DNA of 64,000 nucleotides, from the NCBI RefSeq assembly GCF_036850765.1, contig NC_089494.1:57367809-57431808 (forward strand). Direction: 5' to 3'. Positions 63,001 through 63,905 of the stretch are shown in pieces; the first letter of the stretch is position 1; every line of letters begins with the position of its first letter. Made by a program: the position numbers and the translations under genes. Origin of the DNA: Saccopteryx bilineata. Lineage: Eukaryota > Chordata > Mammalia > Chiroptera > Emballonuridae. The notes beneath the pieces were generated by a model. The model worked only from the letters and a program-made list of their open reading frames with translations, made no database searches and was not told where the DNA came from.

Positions 63001-63905
63001 GTCACTGGGATACAGAGCTTGCTCACAATCCTTCTTACGTATCTGGGATAGACAGGCAGCTTATAAATTTTAAATGTTTAGAATAATAGGTAAAAGGATC
63101 AGAACTACTACATATGTATGCCAGTGAACTTACTTTGAAGTTTTCACAATTCTTTTTCCATCCTCTATATCTTCTAAAACATTTATCATCTGTTTTTCTT
63201 GCAGGTGGGCCTGTAATTGATTTGCCTTTAGAATATACAGAAGTTGTCAAATACAGAGCAGGTACATCTGTGAAGCTCAGAGCTGGCATTTCTGGCAAAC
63301 CCGAGCCTACAATTGAGTGGTATAAAGATGATAAAGAGTTACAAACCAATGCACTAGTGTCTGTCGAAAATACCACTGATCTTGCATCTATACTCATCAA
63401 AGATGCAAGTCGCCTTAATAGCGGAAGCTATGAATTAAAACTAAGGAATGCCATGGGCTCGGCCTCAGCCACCATCAGAGTGCAGATCCTTGGTAAGTGC
63501 TGAATAAAGGCCAACATCCTATTTCTGTCAGCCTAGAATTTAGTGATTTTAAATAATAGCCTTTTTTTAAATTACAAACAAGTTGTTTCTTTCTTTCACT
63601 GACAGACAAACCAGGACCCCCAGGCGGACCAATTGAATTTAGGACTGTCACTGCTGAAAAGATAACTCTTCTCTGGCAGCCTCCAGTTGATGATGGCGGT
63701 GCCAAAATCACTCACTACATCGTGGAAAAGCGTGAGACAAGCCGTGTCGTGTGGTCTATGGTGTCTGAAAATTTGGAAGAGTGTATCATAACAACCACCA
63801 AAATTATCAAAGGAAATGAATACATCTTCCGAGTTCGAGCCGTGAACAAATACGGAATTGGTGACTCACTGGAATCTGACCCGATTGTAGCAAAGAACGC
63901 ATTTG
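1..63905 (+). CDS. TTN: Titin, A-band segment (D-zone and most of C-zone), 80 exons, partial at both ends
   Basis: Titin is the giant sarcomere protein that spans half a sarcomere. This part lies in the A-band, bound to the myosin thick filament and to myosin-binding protein C, and acts as a ruler and scaffold. The 80 exons encode only I-set Ig and Fn3 domains. Fn3 domains show the W-x-P-P-x-x-D-G-G and Y-x-F-R-V-x-A-x-N-x-x-G signatures and Pro-rich linkers such as D-x-PGPP. Ig domains show a core W and D-x-G-x-Y. Six 7-domain and more than seven 11-domain super-repeats in this order are diagnostic of titin. Nearly all exons start and end in phase 1 (one base, then two bases of the split codon). 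I saw no frameshift or in-frame stop. The start codon, I-band, kinase and M-band are outside the window. Exon numbers used below count from the left edge of the window. Confidence 0.98.
331..518 (+). CDS. TTN: TTN window exon 2: N-terminal two thirds of an Fn3 domain
   Basis: Begins RPSPPVNL after a TTGCAG acceptor and contains [11 protein letters not shown]. It ends in phase 0 after TYK, so the domain is completed by the next exon. 188 nt. Confidence 0.95.
610..724 (+). CDS. TTN: TTN window exon 3: C-terminal third of the Fn3 domain
   Basis: Begins [18 protein letters not shown] and finishes the Fn3 begun in exon 2. Starts in phase 0 and ends in phase 1 (115 nt). Confidence 0.94.
844..1128 (+). 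CDS. TTN: TTN window exon 4: Ig domain
   Basis: One whole I-set domain in a 285-nt phase 1-1 exon. It starts [12 protein letters not shown], has PTATW for the core tryptophan and [11 protein letters not shown] for the F strand. It is the first Ig of the short Ig-Fn-Fn / Ig-Fn6 block that precedes the regular super-repeats. Confidence 0.95.
1228..1379 (+). CDS. TTN: TTN window exon 5: N-terminal half of an Fn3 domain
   Basis: Starts APPSAPKEL and contains [11 protein letters not shown]. Ends in phase 0 after WTK at a GTGAGT donor. 152 nt; the rest of the domain follows a 705-nt intron. Confidence 0.95.
1380..2084. other. TTN intron, 705 nt
   Basis: Contains an A-rich low-complexity stretch near 1590-1630. 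The segment around 1630-1730 resembles a decayed MIR element, but I cannot prove it. No coding or RNA gene is visible. Confidence 0.6.
2085..2232 (+). CDS. TTN: TTN window exon 6: C-terminal half of the Fn3 domain
   Basis: Starts [12 protein letters not shown] and carries [12 protein letters not shown]. Completes the domain of exon 5; phase 0 to phase 1, 148 nt. Confidence 0.95.
2388..2565 (+). CDS. TTN: TTN window exon 7: N-terminal two thirds of an Fn3 domain
   Basis: Starts [11 protein letters not shown] and has [10 protein letters not shown]. Ends in phase 2 inside the lysine codon of the ETK|MEV junction. 178 nt. Confidence 0.95.
2566..2938. other. TTN intron, 373 nt, with a tail-only insertion
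   Basis: Holds the A-rich insertion described at 2611-2691. The rest shows nothing recognisable. The intron ends in an AAAG acceptor rather than the common CAG or TAG. Confidence 0.8.
2611..2691 (+). mobile_element. Severely 5'-truncated retroposon: A-rich tail between 15-bp direct repeats
   Basis: A 15-base repeat (taaaatgagctttct) occurs at 2611-2625 and again at 2677-2691. The 51 bases between end in (AAAT)n and A runs like the tails of the complete SINEs in this window. This fits an L1-driven insertion that kept little more than its 3' tail. Orientation is read from the A-rich end. Confidence 0.7.
2939..3060 (+). CDS. TTN: TTN window exon 8: C-terminal third of the Fn3 domain
   Basis: Reads [17 protein letters not shown] and KALN, then linker AVDTQ. 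Starts in phase 2, ends in phase 1; 122 nt. Confidence 0.94.
3164..3451 (+). CDS. TTN: TTN window exon 9: Ig domain
   Basis: Starts [14 protein letters not shown], with PQITWTK and [11 protein letters not shown]. 288 nt, phase 1-1. It is followed by six consecutive Fn3 domains. Confidence 0.96.
3562..3858 (+). CDS. TTN: TTN window exon 10: Fn3 domain
   Basis: Whole domain in one phase 1-1 exon of 297 nt: [33 protein letters not shown]. First of six Fn3 in a row. Confidence 0.96.
3977..4163 (+). CDS. TTN: TTN window exon 11: N-terminal two thirds of an Fn3 domain
   Basis: [13 protein letters not shown] and [11 protein letters not shown]; ends in phase 2 in the arginine codon of TYR. 187 nt. 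Confidence 0.95.
4164..4929. other. TTN intron, 766 nt
   Basis: About 320 nt of it is an old minus-strand SINE (4283-4603). The remainder is A/T-rich with nothing recognisable. Confidence 0.8.
4272..4614 (-). mobile_element. tRNA-derived SINE (about 390-bp family), minus strand, 5'-truncated
   Basis: The element occupies 4283-4603 between 11-bp direct repeats (cacataatttc) at 4272-4282 and 4604-4614. Read on the minus strand it starts at a decayed B-box region, runs through the G/C-rich body seen in the copies at 19557 and 38737, and ends in an A-rich tail. The A box is lost and the divergence suggests an older insertion. Confidence 0.8.
4930..5045 (+). CDS. TTN: TTN window exon 12: C-terminal third of the Fn3 domain
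   Basis: [19 protein letters not shown], closing the domain of exon 11. Phase 2 to phase 1; 116 nt. Confidence 0.95.
5137..5436 (+). CDS. TTN: TTN window exon 13: Fn3 domain
   Basis: 300 nt, phase 1-1. [32 protein letters not shown]; the end carries a small duplicated EPSEPSDP motif. Confidence 0.96.
5634..5933 (+). CDS. TTN: TTN window exon 14: Fn3 domain
   Basis: 300 nt, phase 1-1. [34 protein letters not shown]. Confidence 0.96.
6025..6130 (+). CDS. TTN: TTN window exon 15: N-terminal third of an Fn3 domain
   Basis: [12 protein letters not shown] and [11 protein letters not shown]; ends in phase 2 in the Arg codon of PIQR. Only 106 nt, so this domain is split earlier than those of exons 2/3 or 7/8. 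Confidence 0.95.
6236..6432 (+). CDS. TTN: TTN window exon 16: C-terminal two thirds of the Fn3 domain
   Basis: [17 protein letters not shown] and [12 protein letters not shown]; phase 2 to phase 1, 197 nt. Confidence 0.95.
6433..6750. other. TTN intron, 318 nt, mostly a hAT-type element
   Basis: 224 nt of this intron are the hAT-like element at 6471-6694. Only short unique flanks remain, including the splice signals. Confidence 0.75.
6463..6702. mobile_element. Non-autonomous hAT-like DNA transposon
   Basis: The element (6471-6694, 224 nt) starts CACTGTTTCTCAAC and ends GTTGAAAGCCACTG, imperfect terminal inverted repeats close to the mammalian hAT consensus CAGTGGTTCTCAACC. It is flanked by 8-base duplications GTCTAGAG (6463-6470) and GACTAGAG (6695-6702), 7 of 8 matching, the size expected for hAT. 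No transposase is encoded. Confidence 0.8.
6751..7056 (+). CDS. TTN: TTN window exon 17: Fn3 domain
   Basis: 306 nt, phase 1-1. [34 protein letters not shown]. Last of six consecutive Fn3 domains and the last domain before the regular D-zone repeats. Confidence 0.96.
7155..7433 (+). CDS. TTN: TTN window exon 18: Ig domain, opens D-zone repeat 1
   Basis: 279 nt, phase 1-1. [35 protein letters not shown]. Confidence 0.96.
7434..7956. other. TTN intron, 523 nt
   Basis: The stretch about 7780-7900 (cctgcagtgtagggacactc, then catcaaagacatcccaccca) resembles a decayed MER5-type hAT element. The rest shows nothing recognisable. Confidence 0.5.
7957..8256 (+). CDS. TTN: TTN window exon 19: Fn3 domain
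   Basis: 300 nt, phase 1-1. [33 protein letters not shown]. Confidence 0.96.
8357..8659 (+). CDS. TTN: TTN window exon 20: Fn3 domain
   Basis: 303 nt, phase 1-1. [33 protein letters not shown]. Confidence 0.96.
8773..9135 (+). CDS. TTN: TTN window exon 21: Ig domain with a charged insertion
   Basis: 363 nt, about 75-80 nt longer than the other Ig exons. [23 protein letters not shown], then a charged insert around [13 protein letters not shown] before the usual [10 protein letters not shown]. Phase 1-1. The insert lies in the middle of the domain, roughly between strands C and E. Confidence 0.96.
9136..9453. other. TTN intron, 318 nt
   Basis: A/T-rich, with nothing recognisable beyond the splice signals. 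Confidence 0.6.
9454..9756 (+). CDS. TTN: TTN window exon 22: Fn3 domain
   Basis: 303 nt, phase 1-1. [33 protein letters not shown]. Confidence 0.96.
9887..10186 (+). CDS. TTN: TTN window exon 23: Fn3 domain with shortened DGG loop
   Basis: 300 nt, phase 1-1. [23 protein letters not shown]. The loop reads [10 protein letters not shown], one residue shorter than the usual W-x-P-P-x-x-D-G-G-S-P. Confidence 0.96.
10187..10699. other. TTN intron, 513 nt
   Basis: Largely an old L1 3' end (about 10286-10486). A short G-run follows at about 10617-10623. Confidence 0.7.
10286..10486 (+). mobile_element. Old LINE-1 3'-end fragment (L1M-like)
   Basis: The text from the AAAGTTGTTAAGA region through ggaggtgctaactaatctta to the AATA-rich end before gctggaaaaa follows the 3' untranslated end of old mammalian L1 elements in sense orientation. 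Recognised by memory; family assignment is approximate. Confidence 0.65.
10700..10996 (+). CDS. TTN: TTN window exon 24: Fn3 domain
   Basis: 297 nt, phase 1-1. [33 protein letters not shown]. Closes D-zone repeat 1. Confidence 0.96.
11099..11383 (+). CDS. TTN: TTN window exon 25: Ig domain, opens D-zone repeat 2
   Basis: 285 nt, phase 1-1. [33 protein letters not shown]. Confidence 0.96.
11477..11770 (+). CDS. TTN: TTN window exon 26: Fn3 domain
   Basis: 294 nt, phase 1-1. [33 protein letters not shown]. The acceptor has a long CT-rich tract with TCTC repeats. Confidence 0.96.
11771..13063. other. TTN intron, 1293 nt
   Basis: Contains the minus-strand SINE at 12260-12623. Flanking parts show nothing recognisable. 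The acceptor is AAAG. Confidence 0.8.
12248..12635 (-). mobile_element. tRNA-derived SINE (about 390-bp family), minus strand, near full length
   Basis: Element 12260-12623 between near-identical 12-bp direct repeats (catcccatttta at 12248-12259, caccccatttta at 12624-12635). On the minus strand it begins with an A-box-like GTGGCTCAGTGGATA, then a B-box-like GGTTTGATTCCC, the G/C-rich body, and an A-rich AAATAAAT tail. It is more diverged than the copies at 19557 and 38737. Confidence 0.82.
13064..13363 (+). CDS. TTN: TTN window exon 27: Fn3 domain
   Basis: 300 nt, phase 1-1. [32 protein letters not shown]. Confidence 0.96.
13482..13790 (+). CDS. TTN: TTN window exon 28: Ig domain
   Basis: 309 nt, phase 1-1. 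[25 protein letters not shown], a slightly long middle ([13 protein letters not shown]), then [11 protein letters not shown]. Confidence 0.96.
13878..14068 (+). CDS. TTN: TTN window exon 29: N-terminal two thirds of an Fn3 domain
   Basis: [21 protein letters not shown]; ends in phase 0 after EKRYG. 191 nt. Confidence 0.95.
14069..14478. other. TTN intron, 410 nt
   Basis: A/T-rich; I see no repeat or gene. It interrupts an Fn3 domain. Confidence 0.6.
14479..14911 (+). CDS. TTN: TTN window exon 30: end of one Fn3 plus a whole Fn3
   Basis: 433 nt. Starts [14 protein letters not shown], closing the domain of exon 29, then runs on without an intron through [21 protein letters not shown] to the next linker. 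The second domain has [20 protein letters not shown] where sister domains have an L-x-EG-x-x-Y-x-FRV turn. Phase 0 to phase 1. Confidence 0.96.
14912..16204. other. TTN intron, 1293 nt
   Basis: Carries the TA/CA microsatellite (15100-15150). The stretch around 15605-15700 resembles an old MIR/L2 fragment, weakly. Nothing else recognisable. Confidence 0.6.
15060..15150. repeat. (TA)n/(CA)n microsatellite
   Basis: Alternating TATATA runs lead into an uninterrupted (CA)9-10 run around 15120-15137. Likely length-variable between individuals. Confidence 0.9.
16205..16513 (+). CDS. TTN: TTN window exon 31: Fn3 domain
   Basis: 309 nt, phase 1-1. [34 protein letters not shown]. Closes D-zone repeat 2. 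Confidence 0.96.
16650..16798 (+). CDS. TTN: TTN window exon 32: first part of a three-exon Ig domain
   Basis: [10 protein letters not shown] to [16 protein letters not shown]. Ends in phase 0. The donor is GT followed by 18 consecutive A, an unusual splice context. 149 nt. Confidence 0.95.
16896..16928 (+). CDS. TTN: TTN window exon 33: 33-nt microexon
   Basis: Encodes the 11 residues [11 protein letters not shown], strongly acidic. Bounded by AACAG and GTAATA, in phase 0 on both sides, so skipping it would keep the frame. It is too small to find by open-frame length; I placed it by splice signals and by frame continuity with its neighbours. Confidence 0.93.
17041..17170 (+). CDS. TTN: TTN window exon 34: last part of the three-exon Ig domain
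   Basis: [15 protein letters not shown] and [11 protein letters not shown]. Phase 0 to phase 1, 130 nt. A run of eight G interrupts the pyrimidine tract about 20 nt upstream of the acceptor. Confidence 0.95.
17259..17558 (+). CDS. TTN: TTN window exon 35: Fn3 domain
   Basis: 300 nt, phase 1-1. [33 protein letters not shown]. Confidence 0.96.
17559..17877. other. TTN intron, 319 nt, two thirds of it a young SINE
   Basis: The SINE at 17594-17796 plus its duplications take up most of the intron. Without it the intron would be about 100 nt, like its neighbours. Confidence 0.85.
17578..17812 (+). mobile_element. tRNA-derived SINE, about 200-bp family, intact target-site duplication
   Basis: Element 17594-17796 with a perfect 16-bp duplication (attaaaataacatctc) at 17578-17593 and 17797-17812. 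It has an A-box-like GTGGCGCAGTGGATA, B box GGTTCGAAACC, a CT-rich stretch (TCTCTCTCTGTCTC), and a tail with AATAAATAAA and poly(A). The clean flanks suggest a recent insertion. Confidence 0.9.
17878..18195 (+). CDS. TTN: TTN window exon 36: Fn3 domain with a loop insertion
   Basis: 318 nt, phase 1-1, longer than average. [21 protein letters not shown], an extra loop [12 protein letters not shown], then [12 protein letters not shown]. Confidence 0.96.
18196..19180. other. TTN intron, 985 nt
   Basis: No repeat, RNA gene or coding signal recognised. Open frames here have no splice context or domain similarity. Confidence 0.6.
19181..19477 (+). CDS. TTN: TTN window exon 37: Ig domain
   Basis: 297 nt, phase 1-1. 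[37 protein letters not shown]. Confidence 0.96.
19478..19995. other. TTN intron, 518 nt, mostly a SINE
   Basis: A 394-nt SINE (19557-19950) fills it; the remaining about 120 nt is unique. Confidence 0.85.
19543..19964 (+). mobile_element. tRNA-derived SINE, about 390-bp family, full length
   Basis: Element 19557-19950 with a perfect 14-bp duplication (aaaatcattttact) at 19543-19556 and 19951-19964. A box TTGGCTCAGCGGTAG, B box GGGTTCGATTCCC, then a G/C-rich body not of tRNA origin and a poly(A) tail. A/B boxes give it internal Pol III promoter potential. Repeats of this style are typical of bats, to my knowledge. Confidence 0.92.
19996..20295 (+). CDS. TTN: TTN window exon 38: Fn3 domain
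   Basis: 300 nt, phase 1-1. [34 protein letters not shown]. Confidence 0.96.
20382..20696 (+). CDS. TTN: TTN window exon 39: Fn3 domain
   Basis: 315 nt, phase 1-1. [34 protein letters not shown]. The 84-nt intron after it is the shortest in the window. Confidence 0.96.
20781..20929 (+). CDS. TTN: TTN window exon 40: N-terminal half of an Fn3 domain
   Basis: [20 protein letters not shown], ends after EEWEK in phase 0; 149 nt. Confidence 0.95.
20930..21380. other. TTN intron, 451 nt
   Basis: A/T-rich; nothing recognised. It divides an Fn3 domain. Confidence 0.6.
21381..21531 (+). CDS. TTN: TTN window exon 41: C-terminal half of the Fn3 domain
   Basis: [19 protein letters not shown] and [12 protein letters not shown]; phase 0 to phase 1, 151 nt. 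Closes D-zone repeat 3. Confidence 0.95.
21619..21900 (+). CDS. TTN: TTN window exon 42: Ig domain, opens D-zone repeat 4
   Basis: 282 nt, phase 1-1. [37 protein letters not shown]. Confidence 0.96.
21901..23166. other. TTN intron, 1266 nt
   Basis: Holds a run of 17 C at 22438-22454 followed by more C/G. I see no recognisable transposon; open frames here look random. Confidence 0.6.
22438..22454. repeat. Poly(C) tract, 17 nt
   Basis: Seventeen consecutive C, then GCCCC. Such homopolymers vary in length and are prone to sequencing error. Confidence 0.85.
23167..23469 (+). CDS. TTN: TTN window exon 43: Fn3 domain
   Basis: 303 nt, phase 1-1. [34 protein letters not shown]. Confidence 0.96.
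23470..24005. other. TTN intron, 536 nt
   Basis: About 23770-23870 (cagcctcagtgaacctctat, cctcatctgt) looks like a decayed MIR-type repeat. Nothing else recognised. Confidence 0.5.
24006..24308 (+). CDS. TTN: TTN window exon 44: Fn3 domain
   Basis: 303 nt, phase 1-1. [33 protein letters not shown]. Confidence 0.96.
24410..24691 (+). CDS. TTN: TTN window exon 45: Ig domain
   Basis: 282 nt, phase 1-1. [34 protein letters not shown]. Confidence 0.96.
24791..25090 (+). CDS. TTN: TTN window exon 46: Fn3 domain
   Basis: 300 nt, phase 1-1. [35 protein letters not shown] long T run precedes the acceptor. Confidence 0.96.
25186..25488 (+). CDS. TTN: TTN window exon 47: Fn3 domain with shortened DGG loop
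   Basis: 303 nt, phase 1-1. [11 protein letters not shown]; the loop reads [10 protein letters not shown], one residue short. [12 protein letters not shown]. Confidence 0.96.
25584..25892 (+). CDS. TTN: TTN window exon 48: Fn3 domain
   Basis: 309 nt, phase 1-1. [33 protein letters not shown]. Closes D-zone repeat 4. Confidence 0.96.
26008..26289 (+). CDS. TTN: TTN window exon 49: Ig domain, opens D-zone repeat 5
   Basis: 282 nt, phase 1-1. [37 protein letters not shown]. Confidence 0.96.
26418..26717 (+). CDS. TTN: TTN window exon 50: Fn3 domain
   Basis: 300 nt, phase 1-1. [33 protein letters not shown]. Confidence 0.96.
26804..27097 (+). CDS. TTN: TTN window exon 51: Fn3 domain
   Basis: 294 nt, phase 1-1. 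[34 protein letters not shown]. The acceptor is AAAAG. Confidence 0.96.
27186..30152 (+). CDS. TTN: TTN window exon 52: ten-domain exon, 2967 nt
   Basis: Starts [14 protein letters not shown] and ends VVAKDPI, phase 1-1, 989 codons without a stop. Domain starts: Ig 27186, Fn 27476, Fn 27773, Fn 28073, Ig 28379 (HPPEVELDV), Fn 28670, Fn 28967, Ig 29264 (QKPVLDL), Fn 29555, Fn 29852. It thus contains the second half of D-zone repeat 5 and all of repeat 6 except its last Fn3. No splice signal is needed inside it. It is the second longest exon in the window. Confidence 0.97.
30153..30469. other. TTN intron, 317 nt
   Basis: A/T-rich; nothing recognised. Confidence 0.6.
30470..30790 (+). CDS. TTN: TTN window exon 53: Fn3 domain with a loop insertion
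   Basis: 321 nt, phase 1-1. [22 protein letters not shown], an extended loop [25 protein letters not shown]. Last domain of the D-zone. Confidence 0.96.
30891..31175 (+). CDS. TTN: TTN window exon 54: Ig domain, opens C-zone repeat 1
   Basis: 285 nt, phase 1-1. [36 protein letters not shown]. The ELD/DLD-x5-RK start is shared with the first Ig of the other C-zone units. Confidence 0.96.
31274..31573 (+). CDS. TTN: TTN window exon 55: Fn3 domain
   Basis: 300 nt, phase 1-1. [33 protein letters not shown]. The 291-nt intron that follows holds nothing I recognise. Confidence 0.96.
31865..32167 (+). CDS. TTN: TTN window exon 56: Fn3 domain
   Basis: 303 nt, phase 1-1. [44 protein letters not shown]. 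Confidence 0.96.
32168..32829. other. TTN intron, 662 nt
   Basis: Contains a minus-strand SINE (32212-32400). Bases about 32745-32780 (tgaaaaacactagttttcag) faintly resemble an old hAT end. Confidence 0.6.
32212..32400 (-). mobile_element. tRNA-derived SINE, third type, minus strand
   Basis: On the minus strand it begins with an A-box-like GTGGCTCATTGGATAAAG and a B-box-like GGGTTTTATCCC, followed by a body unlike that of the 390-bp family and a GA/CT-rich 3' part. A short tandem duplication (cacttcgttgt, twice) lies at about 32274-32298. I could not find clear target-site duplications. Confidence 0.65.
32830..33105 (+). CDS. TTN: TTN window exon 57: Ig domain
   Basis: 276 nt, phase 1-1, the shortest one-exon Ig here. 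[33 protein letters not shown]. Confidence 0.96.
33191..33490 (+). CDS. TTN: TTN window exon 58: Fn3 domain
   Basis: 300 nt, phase 1-1. [34 protein letters not shown]. Confidence 0.96.
33598..33900 (+). CDS. TTN: TTN window exon 59: Fn3 domain
   Basis: 303 nt, phase 1-1. [34 protein letters not shown]. Confidence 0.96.
34075..34374 (+). CDS. TTN: TTN window exon 60: Fn3 domain with an atypical end
   Basis: 300 nt, phase 1-1. [21 protein letters not shown]. The C-terminal signature is degenerate: [12 protein letters not shown] in place of the usual FRV-x-A-x-N-x-x-G. Confidence 0.95.
34375..34899. other. TTN intron, 525 nt
   Basis: Holds a tail-only insertion (34754-34808). Bases about 34560-34740 read like a very old interspersed repeat, family uncertain. 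Confidence 0.6.
34754..34808 (+). mobile_element. Tail-only retroposon insertion with 13-bp direct repeats
   Basis: The 13-base repeat aaaaattctgtct is at 34754-34766 and 34796-34808. The 29 bases between are CCT, an A10 run, and AATAAATAAAAT-type tail sequence. It resembles the insertion at 2611-2691. Confidence 0.65.
34900..35187 (+). CDS. TTN: TTN window exon 61: Ig domain
   Basis: 288 nt, phase 1-1. [36 protein letters not shown]. Confidence 0.96.
35188..35546. other. TTN intron, 359 nt
   Basis: Bases about 35310-35470 (gaaattgagattttggaaaa, agtgacttctaaagtcatac) look like a decayed MIR element in sense orientation. Nothing else seen. Confidence 0.5.
35547..35843 (+). CDS. TTN: TTN window exon 62: Fn3 domain
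   Basis: 297 nt, phase 1-1. [33 protein letters not shown]. Confidence 0.96.
35934..36236 (+). CDS. TTN: TTN window exon 63: Fn3 domain
   Basis: 303 nt, phase 1-1. [33 protein letters not shown]. Confidence 0.96.
36337..36642 (+). CDS. TTN: TTN window exon 64: Fn3 domain
   Basis: 306 nt, phase 1-1. [34 protein letters not shown]. Closes C-zone repeat 1. Confidence 0.96.
36643..37545. other. TTN intron, 903 nt
   Basis: Contains the 5S rRNA-derived fragment at 37188-37258. Otherwise nothing recognised. Confidence 0.7.
37188..37258 (-). pseudogene. Tailless, 3'-truncated 5S rRNA retrocopy with 16-bp target-site duplication
   Basis: The minus strand of 37204-37242 (39 nt) matches the first 39 nt of vertebrate 5S rRNA (starting GTCTACGGCCAT) with about two differences, judged against the 5S sequence from memory. 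It is flanked by a perfect 16-base repeat (caatcatctactttta) at 37188-37203 and 37243-37258. There is no poly(A). The copy starts exactly at the 5' end of the RNA and is cut at its 3' side, before the internal Pol III promoter, so it is not a working gene. Confidence 0.85.
37546..37833 (+). CDS. TTN: TTN window exon 65: Ig domain, opens C-zone repeat 2
   Basis: 288 nt, phase 1-1. [36 protein letters not shown]. Confidence 0.96.
37926..38216 (+). CDS. TTN: TTN window exon 66: Fn3 domain
   Basis: 291 nt, phase 1-1. [34 protein letters not shown]. Confidence 0.96.
38315..38602 (+). CDS. TTN: TTN window exon 67: Fn3 domain
   Basis: 288 nt, phase 1-1. [33 protein letters not shown]. Confidence 0.96.
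38603..39171. other. TTN intron, 569 nt, mostly a SINE
   Basis: A 370-nt plus-strand SINE (38737-39106) lies 65 nt upstream of exon 68. The intron is open in the frame of exon 68 from about 38964 onwards. Confidence 0.8.
38726..39117 (+). mobile_element. tRNA-derived SINE, about 390-bp family, full length
   Basis: Element 38737-39106 between 11-bp repeats (atctaactgta) at 38726-38736 and 39107-39117. A box TTGGCTCAGTGGTAG, B box GGGTTCGATTCCC, the same body as the copy at 19557, and a poly(A) tail. Close similarity of the two copies suggests similar, fairly recent age. Confidence 0.9.
39172..39759 (+). CDS. TTN: TTN window exon 68: Ig plus Fn3 in one 588-nt exon
   Basis: Ig: [35 protein letters not shown]. 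Fn3 from 39459: [34 protein letters not shown]. Phase 1-1. In C-zone repeat 1 the matching Ig and Fn3 are separate exons. Confidence 0.97.
39851..39955 (+). CDS. TTN: TTN window exon 69: N-terminal third of an Fn3 domain
   Basis: [11 protein letters not shown], then [11 protein letters not shown] with T in place of the D of DGG. Ends in phase 1 after PIT. 105 nt. Confidence 0.95.
39956..40433. other. TTN intron, 478 nt
   Basis: Contains a short (AT)n run at about 40245-40258; nothing else recognised. It divides an Fn3 domain. Confidence 0.6.
40434..40631 (+). CDS. TTN: TTN window exon 70: C-terminal two thirds of the Fn3 domain
   Basis: [26 protein letters not shown]. Phase 1-1, 198 nt; it is the only split-domain junction in the window that uses phase 1. 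Confidence 0.95.
40719..41015 (+). CDS. TTN: TTN window exon 71: Fn3 domain
   Basis: 297 nt, phase 1-1. [33 protein letters not shown]. Confidence 0.96.
41104..41691 (+). CDS. TTN: TTN window exon 72: Ig plus Fn3 in one 588-nt exon
   Basis: Ig: [37 protein letters not shown]. Fn3 from 41397: [33 protein letters not shown]. Phase 1-1, same length as exons 68 and 76. Confidence 0.97.
41782..42084 (+). CDS. TTN: TTN window exon 73: Fn3 domain
   Basis: 303 nt, phase 1-1. [33 protein letters not shown]. The donor reads GTTAGT. Confidence 0.96.
42197..59302 (+). CDS. TTN: TTN giant A-band exon (window exon 74), 17106 nt, 58 domains
   Basis: Begins after TTTTCCAG, reading [13 protein letters not shown] across the junction, and ends KEGVKIT before GTATGT; phase 1-1, 5702 codons with no stop. 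It holds the last Fn3 of C-zone repeat 2 (42197-42498), repeats 3 to 7 complete (55 domains), and the first Ig and Fn3 of repeat 8 (58729, 59014). The length is exactly that known for the giant human TTN exon (17,106 nt, exon 326), which fixes gene identity and shows no net insertion or deletion since the common ancestor. The open frame can be extended 5' into the preceding intron, but the splice acceptor and domain start set the real border. Confidence 0.98.
42499..45747 (+). repeat. TTN: C-zone super-repeat 3 (1083 residues)
   Basis: Domain starts: Ig 42499 ([13 protein letters not shown]), Fn 42784, Fn 43075, Ig 43366 (MLPELDL), Fn 43657, Fn 43957, Fn 44257, Ig 44551 (IEAPRIMV), Fn 44845, Fn 45142, Fn 45448. 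Entirely inside the giant exon. Confidence 0.94.
45748..48993 (+). repeat. TTN: C-zone super-repeat 4 (1082 residues)
   Basis: Ig domains start at 45748 ([14 protein letters not shown]), 46618 (VIPPAFKL) and 47797 (VDPPRISM), followed by two, three and three Fn3 domains. Intronless. Confidence 0.94.
48994..52239 (+). repeat. TTN: C-zone super-repeat 5 (1082 residues)
   Basis: Ig domains start at 48994 ([14 protein letters not shown]), 49864 (VIEPDVRP) and 51043 (VELPRISM), with two, three and three Fn3 domains. Intronless and the same length as repeat 4. Confidence 0.94.
52240..55488 (+). repeat. TTN: C-zone super-repeat 6 (1083 residues)
   Basis: Ig domains start at 52240 ([14 protein letters not shown]), 53110 (TIQPSLKL) and 54289 (IDAPNASL), with two, three and three Fn3 domains. 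Intronless. Confidence 0.94.
55489..58728 (+). repeat. TTN: C-zone super-repeat 7 (1080 residues)
   Basis: Ig domains start at 55489 ([14 protein letters not shown]), 56359 (EIQPSVEL) and 57535 (VEAPRIMM), with two, three and three Fn3 domains. Intronless; the last unit fully inside the giant exon. Confidence 0.94.
59303..60044. other. TTN intron, 742 nt
   Basis: Starts with a GTATGT donor and a long A/T run. It contains an antisense L1 3' end (59415-59612). The rest is A/T-rich with nothing recognised. Confidence 0.7.
59415..59612 (-). mobile_element. LINE-1 3'-end fragment, antisense
   Basis: Contains the characteristic run taacagggtgacattgatca, acataggtttcaggtaaaca and catcacccaaagtaaagtca, the reverse complement of a common mammalian L1 3' untranslated end. 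Recognised from memory, exact subfamily not assigned. Confidence 0.65.
60045..60341 (+). CDS. TTN: TTN window exon 75: Fn3 domain
   Basis: 297 nt, phase 1-1. [33 protein letters not shown]. Third domain of C-zone repeat 8. Confidence 0.96.
60444..61031 (+). CDS. TTN: TTN window exon 76: Ig plus Fn3 in one 588-nt exon; Ig lacks core Trp
   Basis: Ig: [13 protein letters not shown], then [12 protein letters not shown], with Leu where the other Ig domains have the core Trp, and [11 protein letters not shown]. Fn3 from 60734: [33 protein letters not shown]. Phase 1-1. Confidence 0.97.
61125..61427 (+). CDS. TTN: TTN window exon 77: Fn3 domain
   Basis: 303 nt, phase 1-1. [32 protein letters not shown]. 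Confidence 0.96.
61549..61845 (+). CDS. TTN: TTN window exon 78: Fn3 domain
   Basis: 297 nt, phase 1-1. Starts EPPRNVRI, with a short linker lacking the usual PGPP, then [10 protein letters not shown] and [12 protein letters not shown]. Confidence 0.96.
61846..63204. other. TTN intron, 1359 nt, longest in the window
   Basis: Contains a clear MIR (62238-62415). A more G/C-rich non-repetitive part follows at about 62540-62830, with TTATAAAT at 62619-62626. No exon is recognisable. Confidence 0.65.
62238..62415 (+). mobile_element. MIR element
   Basis: The order tgctaacatttactaggtat, cccattttacagaagagaaa, ctgagatttagagcacgtgt and aacagctcgttagtgacaga follows the MIR core in sense orientation, decayed as expected for this ancient family. 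Confidence 0.75.
63205..63492 (+). CDS. TTN: TTN window exon 79: Ig domain
   Basis: 288 nt, phase 1-1. [36 protein letters not shown]. Third Ig of C-zone repeat 8. Confidence 0.96.
63606..63905 (+). CDS. TTN: TTN window exon 80: Fn3 domain
   Basis: 300 nt, phase 1-1. [34 protein letters not shown]. Ends at a GTGAGA donor; the following intron runs off the window. The Ig/Fn3 pair 79/80 sums to 588 nt of coding sequence, like the fused pairs. Confidence 0.96.

Larger units (their letters stand above)
58729..63905 (+). repeat. TTN: C-zone super-repeat 8, first nine domains (cut by the window)
   Basis: Ig 58729 ([13 protein letters not shown]), Fn 59014, Fn 60045, Ig 60444, Fn 60734, Fn 61125, Fn 61549, Ig 63205, Fn 63606. 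The last two Fn3 domains must lie beyond the right edge. Introns reappear inside this unit. Confidence 0.92.
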